Positions 19,689 to 26,998 of a DNA stretch of 64,000 nucleotides are shown here, one piece after another. A program made the translations under genes and the position numbers. Within the stretch, counting starts at the first letter, position 1; each line of letters begins with the position of its first letter. The notes beneath the pieces were generated by a model, which was given only the letters and a program-made list of their open reading frames with translations, ran no database searches and had not been told where the DNA came from. Source of the stretch: Devosia sp. FJ2-5-3 (GTDB lineage: Bacteria; Pseudomonadota; Alphaproteobacteria; Rhizobiales; Devosiaceae); assembly GCF_029201545.1 (NCBI RefSeq), contig NZ_CP104007.1, positions 2,328,501-2,392,500 on the forward strand, in the 5' to 3' direction.

Positions 19689-20142
19689 CGGTAATCTCGC
19701 TCAGATTGTCGCAGCGTGTGTAGAGCGTTGCGCCGGGTGTCGCAACCTCCGGGTTCGGCTCTAATATGCCGGCGGCCACCAATGCCGCGTCATAGGCCGA
19801 GACCACTTGTATCTGCGTATCGGAATAAGGCGTTATCGCCAGGATATCCGGGTAGATTTCACCCGGCAGTTCGCAAATCGTATCGACGAAGAGGTGAGTG
19901 CTGCCCTCGCGGCCCTTCACATCGTAGAAATTGCAGTGAAATTCCATGGACTGGATGCCGCCCCCGAAGGTGAGGCTCAGGAAATCCAGGTCCATCCAGG
20001 CGTCGATGCCCTTGTCCTCGACCACCGCGCAGGCGGCGGGGTCGCTGACATAGAGCCGGGTCTGATCGATGCGCAGATCTTCCTGTGCCGTGGCGGCAAC
20101 AGGACCTGCGATCACCAGAGCCAACGCCCAGCCCAATTTCAT
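19681..20142 (-). CDS. Secreted/periplasmic hypothetical protein inside the gatC-gatA unit
   Basis: 153 residues starting [20 protein letters not shown], a typical Sec signal peptide with an AxA-Q cleavage site near residue 19. The mature part is acidic, with four cysteines ([30 protein letters not shown]) that could form two disulphides in the periplasm. AGGAA lies ahead of the ATG. It overlaps the GNAT stop upstream (4 bases) and the gatA start downstream. No family recognised; its position within a translation operon looks accidental or regulatory rather than functional. Confidence 0.78.
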   Translation of the reverse strand: MKLGWALALVIAGPVAATAQEDLRIDQTRLYVSDPAACAVVEDKGIDAWMDLDFLSLTFGGGIQSMEFHCNFYDVKGREGSTHLFVDTICELPGEIYPDILAITPYSDTQIQVVSAYDAALVAAGILEPNPEVATPGATLYTRCDNLSEITVD

Positions 20143-20621
20143 GCGATTTGTTCCTCGTCCAGTTTCAGCTCGAAAAAGGCCGACCACTCGCTTTCTGGAT
20201 AGTCGAGGAAAGGTCCGCGGGGCTCAAAACCATAGCGCGTATAGAGCCGGTGCGCTTCGGCCATGCCGTCGCCCGTTCCGGTTTCCAGCATCACCTTGGC
20301 AAGGCCGCGCTCGCGCGCCAACCCGACGATACGCTCCAGCAAGTGGCGTCCGACGCGTTGTCCGCGAACTTCTGGGCGCGTGAACATGCGCTTGACCTCG
20401 CCGAGCTCAGGCCCGTGGATCTTGAGCGCCCCCATGCCGATCGCCCTGCCCGCTTCATCACGGGCCACGAACAGCGTGGTATCGCTATCGGCCATCTGCT
20501 CGACGGTCATCTTGAACTGGAACTCGAGCGGCGAAAGCGGCAGCAAATGCGCATTGAGGTGAGCGACCAGGTCGCGCACATCGTCCTGTAGGGGCGTTTC
20601 AATGGCGATGCTGATCGCCAT
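20139..20621 (-). CDS. GNAT-family N-acetyltransferase
   Basis: 160 residues: TLFVARDEAGRAIGMGALKI, then EVKRMFTRPEVRGQRVGRHLLERIV (motif A with RGQRVG acetyl-CoA loop, about residues 95-100) and LETGTGDGMAEAHRLYTRYGF (motif B). Similar to small-molecule or peptide N-acetyltransferases. Its ATG immediately follows the gatC stop, giving tight coupling. Substrate unknown. Confidence 0.9.
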   Translation of the reverse strand: MAISIAIETPLQDDVRDLVAHLNAHLLPLSPLEFQFKMTVEQMADSDTTLFVARDEAGRAIGMGALKIHGPELGEVKRMFTRPEVRGQRVGRHLLERIVGLARERGLAKVMLETGTGDGMAEAHRLYTRYGFEPRGPFLDYPESEWSAFFELKLDEEQIA

Positions 20622-20909
20622 TTATTCGACCACCTTGGGCACCATGAAGAAATTGTCTTCCGTCAACGGCGCGTTTTTGACGATCTGATCGGGATAGTCG
20701 CCATCGGAGACGACATCGTCGCGACGACGCAGGGTCATCGGCGTCACCGAAGTCATGGGCTCGACGCCATCGACATCGACTTCCGAAAGCTGCTCGACAA
20801 AGCCGAGAATGGCGTTAAGCTCCTGCTGGTAGCTCGCCACTTCCTCTTCCTCGATGCGGATGCGCGCAAGGCGCCCGATGCGTTTGACGGTGGCTGCGTC
20901 GACAGACAT
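20622..20909 (-). CDS. gatC: Asp-tRNA(Asn)/Glu-tRNA(Gln) amidotransferase subunit C
   Basis: 95-residue assembly subunit that wraps GatA and Gat[52 protein letters not shown], the DxVEPM motif and [17 protein letters not shown] at the end are typical. I start at ATG 20909; a longer frame has no GatC similarity. Confidence 0.96.
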   Translation of the reverse strand: MSVDAATVKRIGRLARIRIEEEEVASYQQELNAILGFVEQLSEVDVDGVEPMTSVTPMTLRRRDDVVSDGDYPDQIVKNAPLTEDNFFMVPKVVE

Positions 20910-20996
20910 GGCTAACTCCAGCGAATGATGCGGTCTTTGTCGCGTTATTAGCAATGGCGCGGCCGAAAAGACAATGAAAATGGCTGGGACTGCCGC

Positions 20997-21521
20997 TCAG
21001 ACTTCCACAGCCAATGCCCGCTCGAGCGCGATCATCCCCGTCCCGTCGAGCTTGTCCCGGAGGGCGAGGAAAGCCTGCTCAACCTCCGCCTCGTCCCCCG
21101 CAAGGGCAATCAGTCGTGGCGAGGCCCGCTCCAGCAGGCCCTCGGCGCGGCTTTTGAGGCCCGCACCCGCCAGGACGAAAATGGCCCTGTCGGCCCATTT
21201 GCCCAGCTGCGGCATGTCACCGCGCACCACCACGACCGGGGCCTCGCCATCCGCGTCAACGATCAGGGTGTCGGCATCGAGCGCCACGATATCGGGTGCC
21301 CGATTCTGCTCCTCGACCTCGAGTGGCCGCAATGGCGCCCGTGGCTTCCATCCCACCGAAGCCAAAGTCATTCCGCTCTCGCCGAAGCCGACGACCTGAT
21401 CCGCGCCGCTGACCAACTCGGCACTGTCAAAGCCCGCCCCTGCGGCATCGGGCTCCACCACCACGATCGCGCCTCCACTGTGGACACGAAAGGCCGAGGA
21501 GCCGAACCAGGTGAGCTTCAT
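20997..21521 (-). CDS. Degenerate metallo-beta-lactamase-fold protein
   Basis: 174 residues opening MKLTWFGSSAFRVHSGGA, which matches the first strand of UPF0173-type metal-dependent hydrolases (usually MKxTWLGHSAF), but His8 of that motif is Ser and the HxHxDH metal site is missing altogether. Later segments (PDIVALDADTLIVDADGEAPVVVVRGD) keep a beta-rich pattern. It is therefore probably not a hydrolase. Divergent from ruvX with overlapping upstream regions. Family assignment is tentative. Confidence 0.6.
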   Translation of the reverse strand: MKLTWFGSSAFRVHSGGAIVVVEPDAAGAGFDSAELVSGADQVVGFGESGMTLASVGWKPRAPLRPLEVEEQNRAPDIVALDADTLIVDADGEAPVVVVRGDMPQLGKWADRAIFVLAGAGLKSRAEGLLERASPRLIALAGDEAEVEQAFLALRDKLDGTGMIALERALAVEV

Positions 21522-21593
21522 TGTCGGGTCTCCATCGCCAAACTGCGTTGTGCACCCTATAGGACAGTGTCAGCCAGTCCAGCGAGCCCGAGA

Positions 21594-22049
21594 TTGACCG
21601 AAAACGAAGCCCTCTCCGATATTCCGCCGATCGGCAAGATCATGTGCCTTGACCTCGGCACCAAGACCATTGGCGTCGCCATTTCGGACGGCATGCGCTA
21701 TTCGGCCACGCCGCTCGAAACCATCAAGCGGACCAAATTCACCCAGGACGCCGAGCGCATCATCCAGCTCGTGGCGGAAAACCAGGTCGTCGCGATCATC
21801 CTGGGCCTGCCGCTAAACATGGATGGCTCCGAGGGCCCGCGCGTTCAATCGACCCGCGCCTTTGCCCGCAATCTTGCTCCCAAGATCGACCTGCCCATTG
21901 CCTTCTGGGATGAACGTCTCTCCACCTCTGCCGTCACCCGGATGATGATCGAGGCCGATCTCCGCCGCGACCGCCGCGCCGAGGTCGTTGACAAGCTCGC
22001 CGCCAGCTACATCCTGCAGGGCGCGCTCGACCGGCTGCGGCGCACATGA
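21594..22049 (+). CDS. ruvX: Holliday junction resolvase-like YqgF/RuvX
   Basis: RNase H-fold nuclease, 151 residues: IMCLDLGTKTIGVAISD (first catalytic Asp), VVAIILGLPLNMDGSEG (GLP motif), FWDERLSTSAV (Glu), and DKLAASYILQGALD (last Asp). Implicated in 16S rRNA 5' maturation and/or junction resolution. TTG at 21594 gives the family length; ATG at 21642 would remove part of the first strand. A longer frame starts inside the divergent gene and is rejected. Confidence 0.93.
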   Translation: MTENEALSDIPPIGKIMCLDLGTKTIGVAISDGMRYSATPLETIKRTKFTQDAERIIQLVAENQVVAIILGLPLNMDGSEGPRVQSTRAFARNLAPKIDLPIAFWDERLSTSAVTRMMIEADLRRDRRAEVVDKLAASYILQGALDRLRRT

Positions 22050-22069
22050 TTTCCGAATAAACCCGCGCG

Positions 22070-22097
22070 TTGAACATGCGAAAACCTTGCATATTGG
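22070..22097 (+). promoter_or_regulatory. Candidate sigma-70 promoter of pyrB
   Basis: TTGAAC (22070-22075), 16-base spacer, TATTGG (22092-22097) in the 93-base gap between ruvX and pyrB. Predicted leader of about 35-40 bases contains the hairpin at 22116-22137. Confidence 0.45.
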
Positions 22098-22115
22098 CCG
22101 CCGCTCCCCTAGACC

Positions 22116-22137
22116 CCCATCCAACATCAAGGATGGG
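22116..22137 (+). promoter_or_regulatory. pyrB: Hairpin overlapping the pyrB ribosome-binding site
   Basis: CCCATCC (22116-22122) pairs with GGATGGG (22131-22137) around AACATCAA. The 3' arm contains the GGG of the GGGAG Shine-Dalgarno (22135-22139), which ends three bases before the ATG at 22143, so folding would hinder ribosome access. Confidence 0.5.
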
Positions 22138-22142
22138 AGCGC

Positions 22143-23126
22143 ATGGCCCAAATTCCCGCCAGCAACACCACTTCGTCCACCGGTTCGTCCGGTGACTTCC
22201 CCCCCTTCCGCCAGCGCCATCTGATATCGATCGCTGACCTCAAGCAGCACGAGATCATCGATCTGCTCGATCGCGCCGAGCGCATGGTCCCGGTCAGCCG
22301 GCAGGAGCGGAAATCCCTGCCTACGCTTGCAGGCAAGACGCAGATCAACCTGTTCTTCGAACCCTCGACCCGCACCCAATCCTCCTTCGAGATCGCCGGC
22401 AAGCGCCTCGGCGCGATGGTGGTGAACATGTCGGTCAAGACCAGCTCCGTTTCTAAGGGCGAAACCCTCGTCGACACCGCCGCCACGCTCAACGCCATGC
22501 GGCCCGATGTGCTGGTCGTGCGCCATTCCGCTGCCGGTGCCGTCGAGCTGCTCAGCCAGAAGGTGGGTTGCTCGGTGATCAATGCCGGCGACGGCGCTCA
22601 TGAGCACCCGACTCAGGCGCTTCTCGACGCGCTCACCATCCGCCGCCACAAGGGCCGGATTTCGGGCCTCACAATTGCCATCTGCGGCGACATCGCAAAT
22701 TCGCGCGTCGCCCGCTCCAATCTGCTGCTTCTGCAGGCGCTCAATGTGCGCACCCGCGTCGTTGCGCCGAAAAACCTCCTGCCCTCCGGCATCGAACACC
22801 TCGCCACCGAGGTCTTCACCGACATGGAAGCGGGCCTCAAGGATGTCGACGTGGTGATGATGCTGCGCCTCCAGCATGAGCGCGCCAATGGCAAGATGAT
22901 CCCGTCCGTCCGCGAATATTATCGCTTCTATGGGCTCGACGCCGCCAAGCTCGCCCATGCCAAATCCGATGTCATCGTCATGCACCCCGGCCCGATGAAT
23001 CGCGGCGTCGAAATCGACCCGGCCATTGCCGATGGTGCGCGCTCGGTCATCACCGAACAGGTCGAAATGGGCGTAGCCGTGCGCATGGCCGTGCTCGATG
23101 CCCTTCTCTCAGGAGACCAGCAATGA
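22143..23126 (+). CDS. pyrB: Aspartate carbamoyltransferase catalytic subunit
   Basis: Joins carbamoyl phosphate and aspartate, second step of pyrimidine synthesis. 327 residues: [22 protein letters not shown] (STRT carbamoyl phosphate site), [19 protein letters not shown] (HPTQ), [24 protein letters not shown], and [13 protein letters not shown]. The start follows a GGGAG site within a hairpin. Its stop overlaps the downstream dihydroorotase-like ATG (ATGA). No pyrI regulatory-chain gene is adjacent. Confidence 0.97.
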   Translation: MAQIPASNTTSSTGSSGDFPPFRQRHLISIADLKQHEIIDLLDRAERMVPVSRQERKSLPTLAGKTQINLFFEPSTRTQSSFEIAGKRLGAMVVNMSVKTSSVSKGETLVDTAATLNAMRPDVLVVRHSAAGAVELLSQKVGCSVINAGDGAHEHPTQALLDALTIRRHKGRISGLTIAICGDIANSRVARSNLLLLQALNVRTRVVAPKNLLPSGIEHLATEVFTDMEAGLKDVDVVMMLRLQHERANGKMIPSVREYYRFYGLDAAKLAHAKSDVIVMHPGPMNRGVEIDPAIADGARSVITEQVEMGVAVRMAVLDALLSGDQQ

Positions 23127-24415
23127 CCCGGCCGCTGCTGATTGAAAACGCCCGCATTCTCGATCCCGCCTCCGGCACGGATGCGCGGGGCGCGGTTCTC
23201 GTCGAAGATGGTCGCATCGCCGATCTGTCCCTGGGCGGTCCTGTCGGCGTTCCCGATGGCGCCGAGGTCATCAATGCCGCCGGGCTCGCGCTCGCGCCTG
23301 GCCTGGTCGATATGCGCGTCTTTACCGGCGAACCCGGCTGGGAATATCGCGAAACCCTCGCCTCGGCGGGCGAAGCTGCGGCTGCTGGCGGCGTCACCAG
23401 CTTCGTGATGATGCCCGACACCTTGCCCGTCGTCGACGATGGGGCTGTGGTGGATTTCCTCATTCGCCGCGCCAAGGCGACGTCCAAGGTCAATATCCTG
23501 CCCGCTGGCGGCATCACCAAGGGCCTTGCCGGTCAGGAACTCTCCGAGTTCGGGCTGATGAAGGAGGCTGGTGCCGTCTGCCTCAGCGATGGCCGCCGCT
23601 CGATCCAGTCGACCGCCATGCTGCGCACGGCCATGTCCTATGCCGCCAATTTCGACATGACCATTGTCCATCATCTGGCCGATGCCGGTCTCGTGGGCGA
23701 TGGCGTCATGAACAGCGGCCTCTTCGCCACCGTTCTCGGTCTCAAGGGCATTGTGCGCGAAGCCGAGACCATCCCGCTCGCCCGCGACGTGCAATTGGCA
23801 TCGCTCACCGGCGTCCGCTATCACGCGGCCCAGATTTCGACCGGTGCGTCCGTTTCGATCCTCAACAGCGCCAAGGCGCACAATTCGAAGATCACCGCCG
23901 GCATTTCGATCAACAATCTCTGCCTCAACGAAAACGACATCGGCCGCTACCGCACCTATTTCAAGCTGGCGACACCGCTTCGCTCGGAGGATGATCGCCA
24001 GGCCGTCATCGAAGGCCTGCGCTCAGGCGCCATCGACACCATCCATTCCGATCACGATCCGCAGGACAGCGAGGGCAAGCGCCAGCCGTTTGCCGAAGCC
24101 ACGGATGGCGCCATCGGCCTTGAAACCCTGCTCGCCGCGGCACTCCGCCTCCACCATTCCGAGGAAGTTCCCCTGTTGACGCTCTTGCGGGCGATGACCA
24201 GTCGCCCGGCCGAGATTCTCGGGCTCGAAGCCGGCCGCATCGCCAAGGGTGCCCCGGCCGACCTTATTCTGGTGGATCTCGATTATCCCTGGCAGGTCAA
24301 CGAGAACGCCTTGAAGTCGCGCTCCCGCAACACCAGCTTCGAGGGTGCCCGCCTTGCCGGCAAGGTCATGCGCACCATCGTTGGTGGACAGACAGTGTTC
24401 ATGCACGAGGACTAG
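23123..24415 (+). CDS. pyrC: Dihydroorotase-like protein, probably non-catalytic partner of PyrB
   Basis: 430 residues of the type I dihydroorotase/amidohydrolase family, but the metal-binding D-x-H-x-H reads DMRVF (Arg65, Phe67) after [21 protein letters not shown] replaces the usual TDHAPH segment, and YHAAQIST keeps one His. Family knowledge: pyrB in several bacteria is followed by such an inactive DHOase-like chain that serves structurally, with an active enzyme elsewhere. AGGAG lies six bases ahead and the start overlaps the pyrB stop, so the two chains are made together. Inactivity is inferred from the missing ligands. Confidence 0.85.
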   Translation: MTRPLLIENARILDPASGTDARGAVLVEDGRIADLSLGGPVGVPDGAEVINAAGLALAPGLVDMRVFTGEPGWEYRETLASAGEAAAAGGVTSFVMMPDTLPVVDDGAVVDFLIRRAKATSKVNILPAGGITKGLAGQELSEFGLMKEAGAVCLSDGRRSIQSTAMLRTAMSYAANFDMTIVHHLADAGLVGDGVMNSGLFATVLGLKGIVREAETIPLARDVQLASLTGVRYHAAQISTGASVSILNSAKAHNSKITAGISINNLCLNENDIGRYRTYFKLATPLRSEDDRQAVIEGLRSGAIDTIHSDHDPQDSEGKRQPFAEATDGAIGLETLLAAALRLHHSEEVPLLTLLRAMTSRPAEILGLEAGRIAKGAPADLILVDLDYPWQVNENALKSRSRNTSFEGARLAGKVMRTIVGGQTVFMHED

Positions 24416-24444
24416 ACGGCCAAACTCATACCCAGGAAATCAAG

Positions 24445-24945
24445 ATGACATTGTCGATGTATTCGGCCTCGGTGCCGGTCTTTGCGCGAATGCTCAAGAA
24501 TCTGCTGGCCATTTTCGAAAAGGCCGAGGCCTACGCCGCCGAAAACGGCATCGACCTGCAGAGCTTTGTCGAAACGCGCCTCGCCGCGGATATGCACCCG
24601 CTGCGCAACCAGGTTCAGATAGCGACCGACGGCGCCAAGGGCGTCCCCTCGCGTCTCGCCGGCAAGCCGGTGCCAAGCTGGCCTGACGATGAAATCACCT
24701 GGGCCGATCTCAAGGTCCGCCTGCAAAAGGGCATTGATTACCTCGCGACCTTCTCCCCGGACGATTTCGCCGGAGCCGATGACCGCCCGGTGACGCTCAC
24801 CCTTGGTGGCAAGGATGTTGAGGTCCGCGGCGACGACTACCTCCTCAATCGGGGCCTTCCGAACTTCTTTTTCCACATCACCACGGCCTACGACATTCTG
24901 CGCCACAAGGGCGTGCCCATCGGCAAGCGCGACTATCTGGGCTAG
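24445..24945 (+). CDS. DUF1993 domain protein
   Basis: 166 residues: LSMYSASVPVFARMLKNLLAIFEKA opens the helical bundle (DinB/YfiT-like fold), FVETRLAADMHPLRNQVQIATD is the most typical stretch of DUF1993, and LPNFFFHITTAYDILRHKGVPIGKRDYLG the conserved end. Three His residues could bind a metal as in DinB-like proteins. Function unknown. It follows pyrC by 29 bases. Confidence 0.88.
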   Translation: MTLSMYSASVPVFARMLKNLLAIFEKAEAYAAENGIDLQSFVETRLAADMHPLRNQVQIATDGAKGVPSRLAGKPVPSWPDDEITWADLKVRLQKGIDYLATFSPDDFAGADDRPVTLTLGGKDVEVRGDDYLLNRGLPNFFFHITTAYDILRHKGVPIGKRDYLG

Positions 24946-24978
24946 CGTCCGCGCTCCACCGATGTGACGAAACAACGT

Positions 24979-24996
24979 CCTCCCCTTGAGGGGAGG
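24979..24996. repeat. Dispersed palindromic element, copy 1
   Basis: CCTCCCC-TTGA-GGGGAGG followed about 30 bases on by CGGTGGGAG. A related unit lies at 29712-29748. The 194-base gap between the DUF1993 gene and plsY holds only this element and the plsY ribosome site. Confidence 0.5.
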
Positions 24997-25139
24997 GCAG
25001 CAAAACTGGGCCGTTTGGCCGCAGCGACGGTGGGAGTGGATAATCCTGGCCTGCGCCTGTGAAAAGGCGGCTGCCCCTCACCCGCCTCTTGCTCATTGCC
25101 CATCCCGGCGCTACTCCTCTCGGTAATAGGGGAGTAACC

Positions 25140-25748
25140 ATGCCGACCGACTTTTTGCCGCTCATCTTCGCGCTTGTGCTCGGCTATCTCTCCGGCTCGA
25201 TCCCGTTCGGCCTCATTCTCACGCGGGCGGCTGGCCTCGGCGACATCCGCAATATCGGCTCAGGCAATATCGGCGCCACCAATGTGCTGCGGACCGGTAA
25301 CAAGAAGATTGCCGCTGCGACACTCGTTCTCGACGCGCTCAAGGCAGCTGTTCCGGTGCTTGTCGCCCGCTATTTCTGGGGCGAAGAAGCCGCCATGCTC
25401 GCTGCTGTCGGTGCTTTCCTCGGCCATTGCTTTCCGGTCTGGCTCGGCTTCAAGGGCGGCAAGGGCGTTGCCGTCATGATCGGCTCGCTCTTTGCCCTCG
25501 CCTGGCCCGTCGGCATCATCTTCTGTGCCGTCTGGCTGATCATCGCCTTCGCCCGCAAGATTTCCTCCCTGGCCGCCCTTACCGCTGCGGCGACGGCACC
25601 GATCTTCGCCTATCTCTTCGGCAGCCCGCTGCTGGCGTTGACCGTAATCGTCCTGGCGCTGCTGCTCTTCTTCCAGCACCGCGAAAATATCGCCCGGCTC
25701 CTCGCCGGCACCGAGCCGGCCATCGGCGGCTCGAAGAAGGCAGCCTGA
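25140..25748 (+). CDS. plsY: Acyl phosphate:glycerol-3-phosphate acyltransferase
   Basis: Inner-membrane enzyme making lysophosphatidic acid from acyl phosphate and glycerol-3-phosphate. 202 residues with about five helices and the three catalytic loops: [29 protein letters not shown], and [23 protein letters not shown] sits six bases before the ATG at 25140. dprA begins two bases after its stop. Confidence 0.96.
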   Translation: MPTDFLPLIFALVLGYLSGSIPFGLILTRAAGLGDIRNIGSGNIGATNVLRTGNKKIAAATLVLDALKAAVPVLVARYFWGEEAAMLAAVGAFLGHCFPVWLGFKGGKGVAVMIGSLFALAWPVGIIFCAVWLIIAFARKISSLAALTAAATAPIFAYLFGSPLLALTVIVLALLLFFQHRENIARLLAGTEPAIGGSKKAA

Positions 25749-25750
25749 TC

Positions 25751-26878
25751 TTGAGGGGCGTGGGAGAAAAAAATCTCACCCCCTCGCAGCGCGTTTCCTG
25801 GCTCCGGCTTCTGCGGGCCGACAATGTTGGCCCCGTCACCTTCCGGCAGCTGATCAACCGGTTTGGTACTGCTGAGGCCGCCCTTTCCGCCCTGCCCGCC
25901 CTCGCCCGCACGACGGGTCGTCCACTCCGCATTCCCACCCTGTCGCAGGCCGAAGACGAGATCGCTGCGGCCGCACGCTTTGGCGCCCACCTCGTTGCCA
26001 TTGGCGAACCCGGCTATCCGCCGCATCTCTCGCACATTCCCGGCGCGCCCCCGCTCATCACCATTGCTGGTGGCGAAAATCTCGACTGGCAGCGCAGCGT
26101 CGCCATTGTGGGTGCGCGCAATGCCTCCTCTGCCGGCATCAAGATGACGCGCCTCCTATCCGAGGAGCTGGGCAGATTGGGATTCGTTATCGTCTCCGGT
26201 CTGGCGCGCGGCATCGACGCGGCGGCCCATCGCGCCAGCCTCGCAGTCGGGACCATCGCCGTCCTTGCCGGCGGCTTCGACAAGATTTATCCCAGCGAGA
26301 ACATCCCGCTGGCCCACGACATTCTCGACAATGGCGGTGCGCTTCTCACCGAAATGCCGCTCGGCTGGGAGCCGCGCTCTCGCGACTTCCCGAGGCGTAA
26401 TCGGCTGGTTTCGGGTCTGTCGCTTGGTGTCGTGGTGGTGGAGGCAGCAAAGCGCTCGGGTTCGCTGATCACTGCCAGGCTGGCCCTCGAGCAAAACCGC
26501 GATGTCTTTGCAGTGCCCGGCTCCCCACTCGATCCGCGCGCCGAGGGCGGCAACCTGCTCATCCAGCAGGGCGCGCGCCTCGTTACGTCAGCGCAGGACA
26601 TAGCCGACACGATCGGCCATGCCGATCCCTCGCGCTCCATGCTGTTCGATCCTGAATGGATTCCGGATCCCGCCCTTGACGGGCAGGACGTCATGCCGGG
26701 CGAAGATGATCGCGCCCGTCTCATGAGCGCCCTCTCCACCACCCCGATCGAGGTTGACGAGCTCATCGCGCAGCTGGCCCTGCCGCCTTCGGCCATGCAG
26801 ATGCTGCTGCTCGAACTGGACCTCGCCGCCCGCATCGAATGGTCCAGCGGCCAGCTCGTCGCCCTCCGCTACGACTGA
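25751..26878 (+). CDS. dprA: DNA-processing protein DprA (DNA protecting protein)
   Basis: Loads RecA on incoming single-stranded DNA during transformation; widely kept in species not known to be competent. 375 residues from TTG 25751 (GTG 25760 possible): an N-terminal SAM-like helical part, the Rossmann domain with VAIVGARNASSAG, SGLARGIDAAAHRA (G-S-G-x-A-x-G-x-D motif), FPRRNRLVSGLS and EAAKRSGSLITARLALEQNRDVFAVPGSP, and a C-terminal winged helix (VDELIAQLALPPSAMQMLLLELDLAARI). Close packing after plsY suggests one operon. Confidence 0.95.
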   Translation: MRGVGEKNLTPSQRVSWLRLLRADNVGPVTFRQLINRFGTAEAALSALPALARTTGRPLRIPTLSQAEDEIAAAARFGAHLVAIGEPGYPPHLSHIPGAPPLITIAGGENLDWQRSVAIVGARNASSAGIKMTRLLSEELGRLGFVIVSGLARGIDAAAHRASLAVGTIAVLAGGFDKIYPSENIPLAHDILDNGGALLTEMPLGWEPRSRDFPRRNRLVSGLSLGVVVVEAAKRSGSLITARLALEQNRDVFAVPGSPLDPRAEGGNLLIQQGARLVTSAQDIADTIGHADPSRSMLFDPEWIPDPALDGQDVMPGEDDRARLMSALSTTPIEVDELIAQLALPPSAMQMLLLELDLAARIEWSSGQLVALRYD

Positions 26879-26930
26879 TCCGCCCGGCCCCGGCAGTCGC
26901 GCACAAAAACGGGACGTGCATGGCTCCCCG

Positions 26931-26959
26931 TTGACACCGGACCAGACGTTCACCATGTT
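26931..26959 (+). promoter_or_regulatory. topA: Candidate sigma-70 promoter of topA
   Basis: Perfect TTGACA (26931-26936), 17-base spacer, CATGTT (26954-26959), 40 bases before the topA ATG. Confidence 0.5.
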
Positions 26960-26998
26960 GCGCGCTCTTTGAATGAGCAGTTGCGGAACGGATATTCC

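Noticed and set aside
26131..26400. DprA as evidence of a competence system in this window
   Set aside because: dprA is kept widely without natural transformation, and no other com gene is present.
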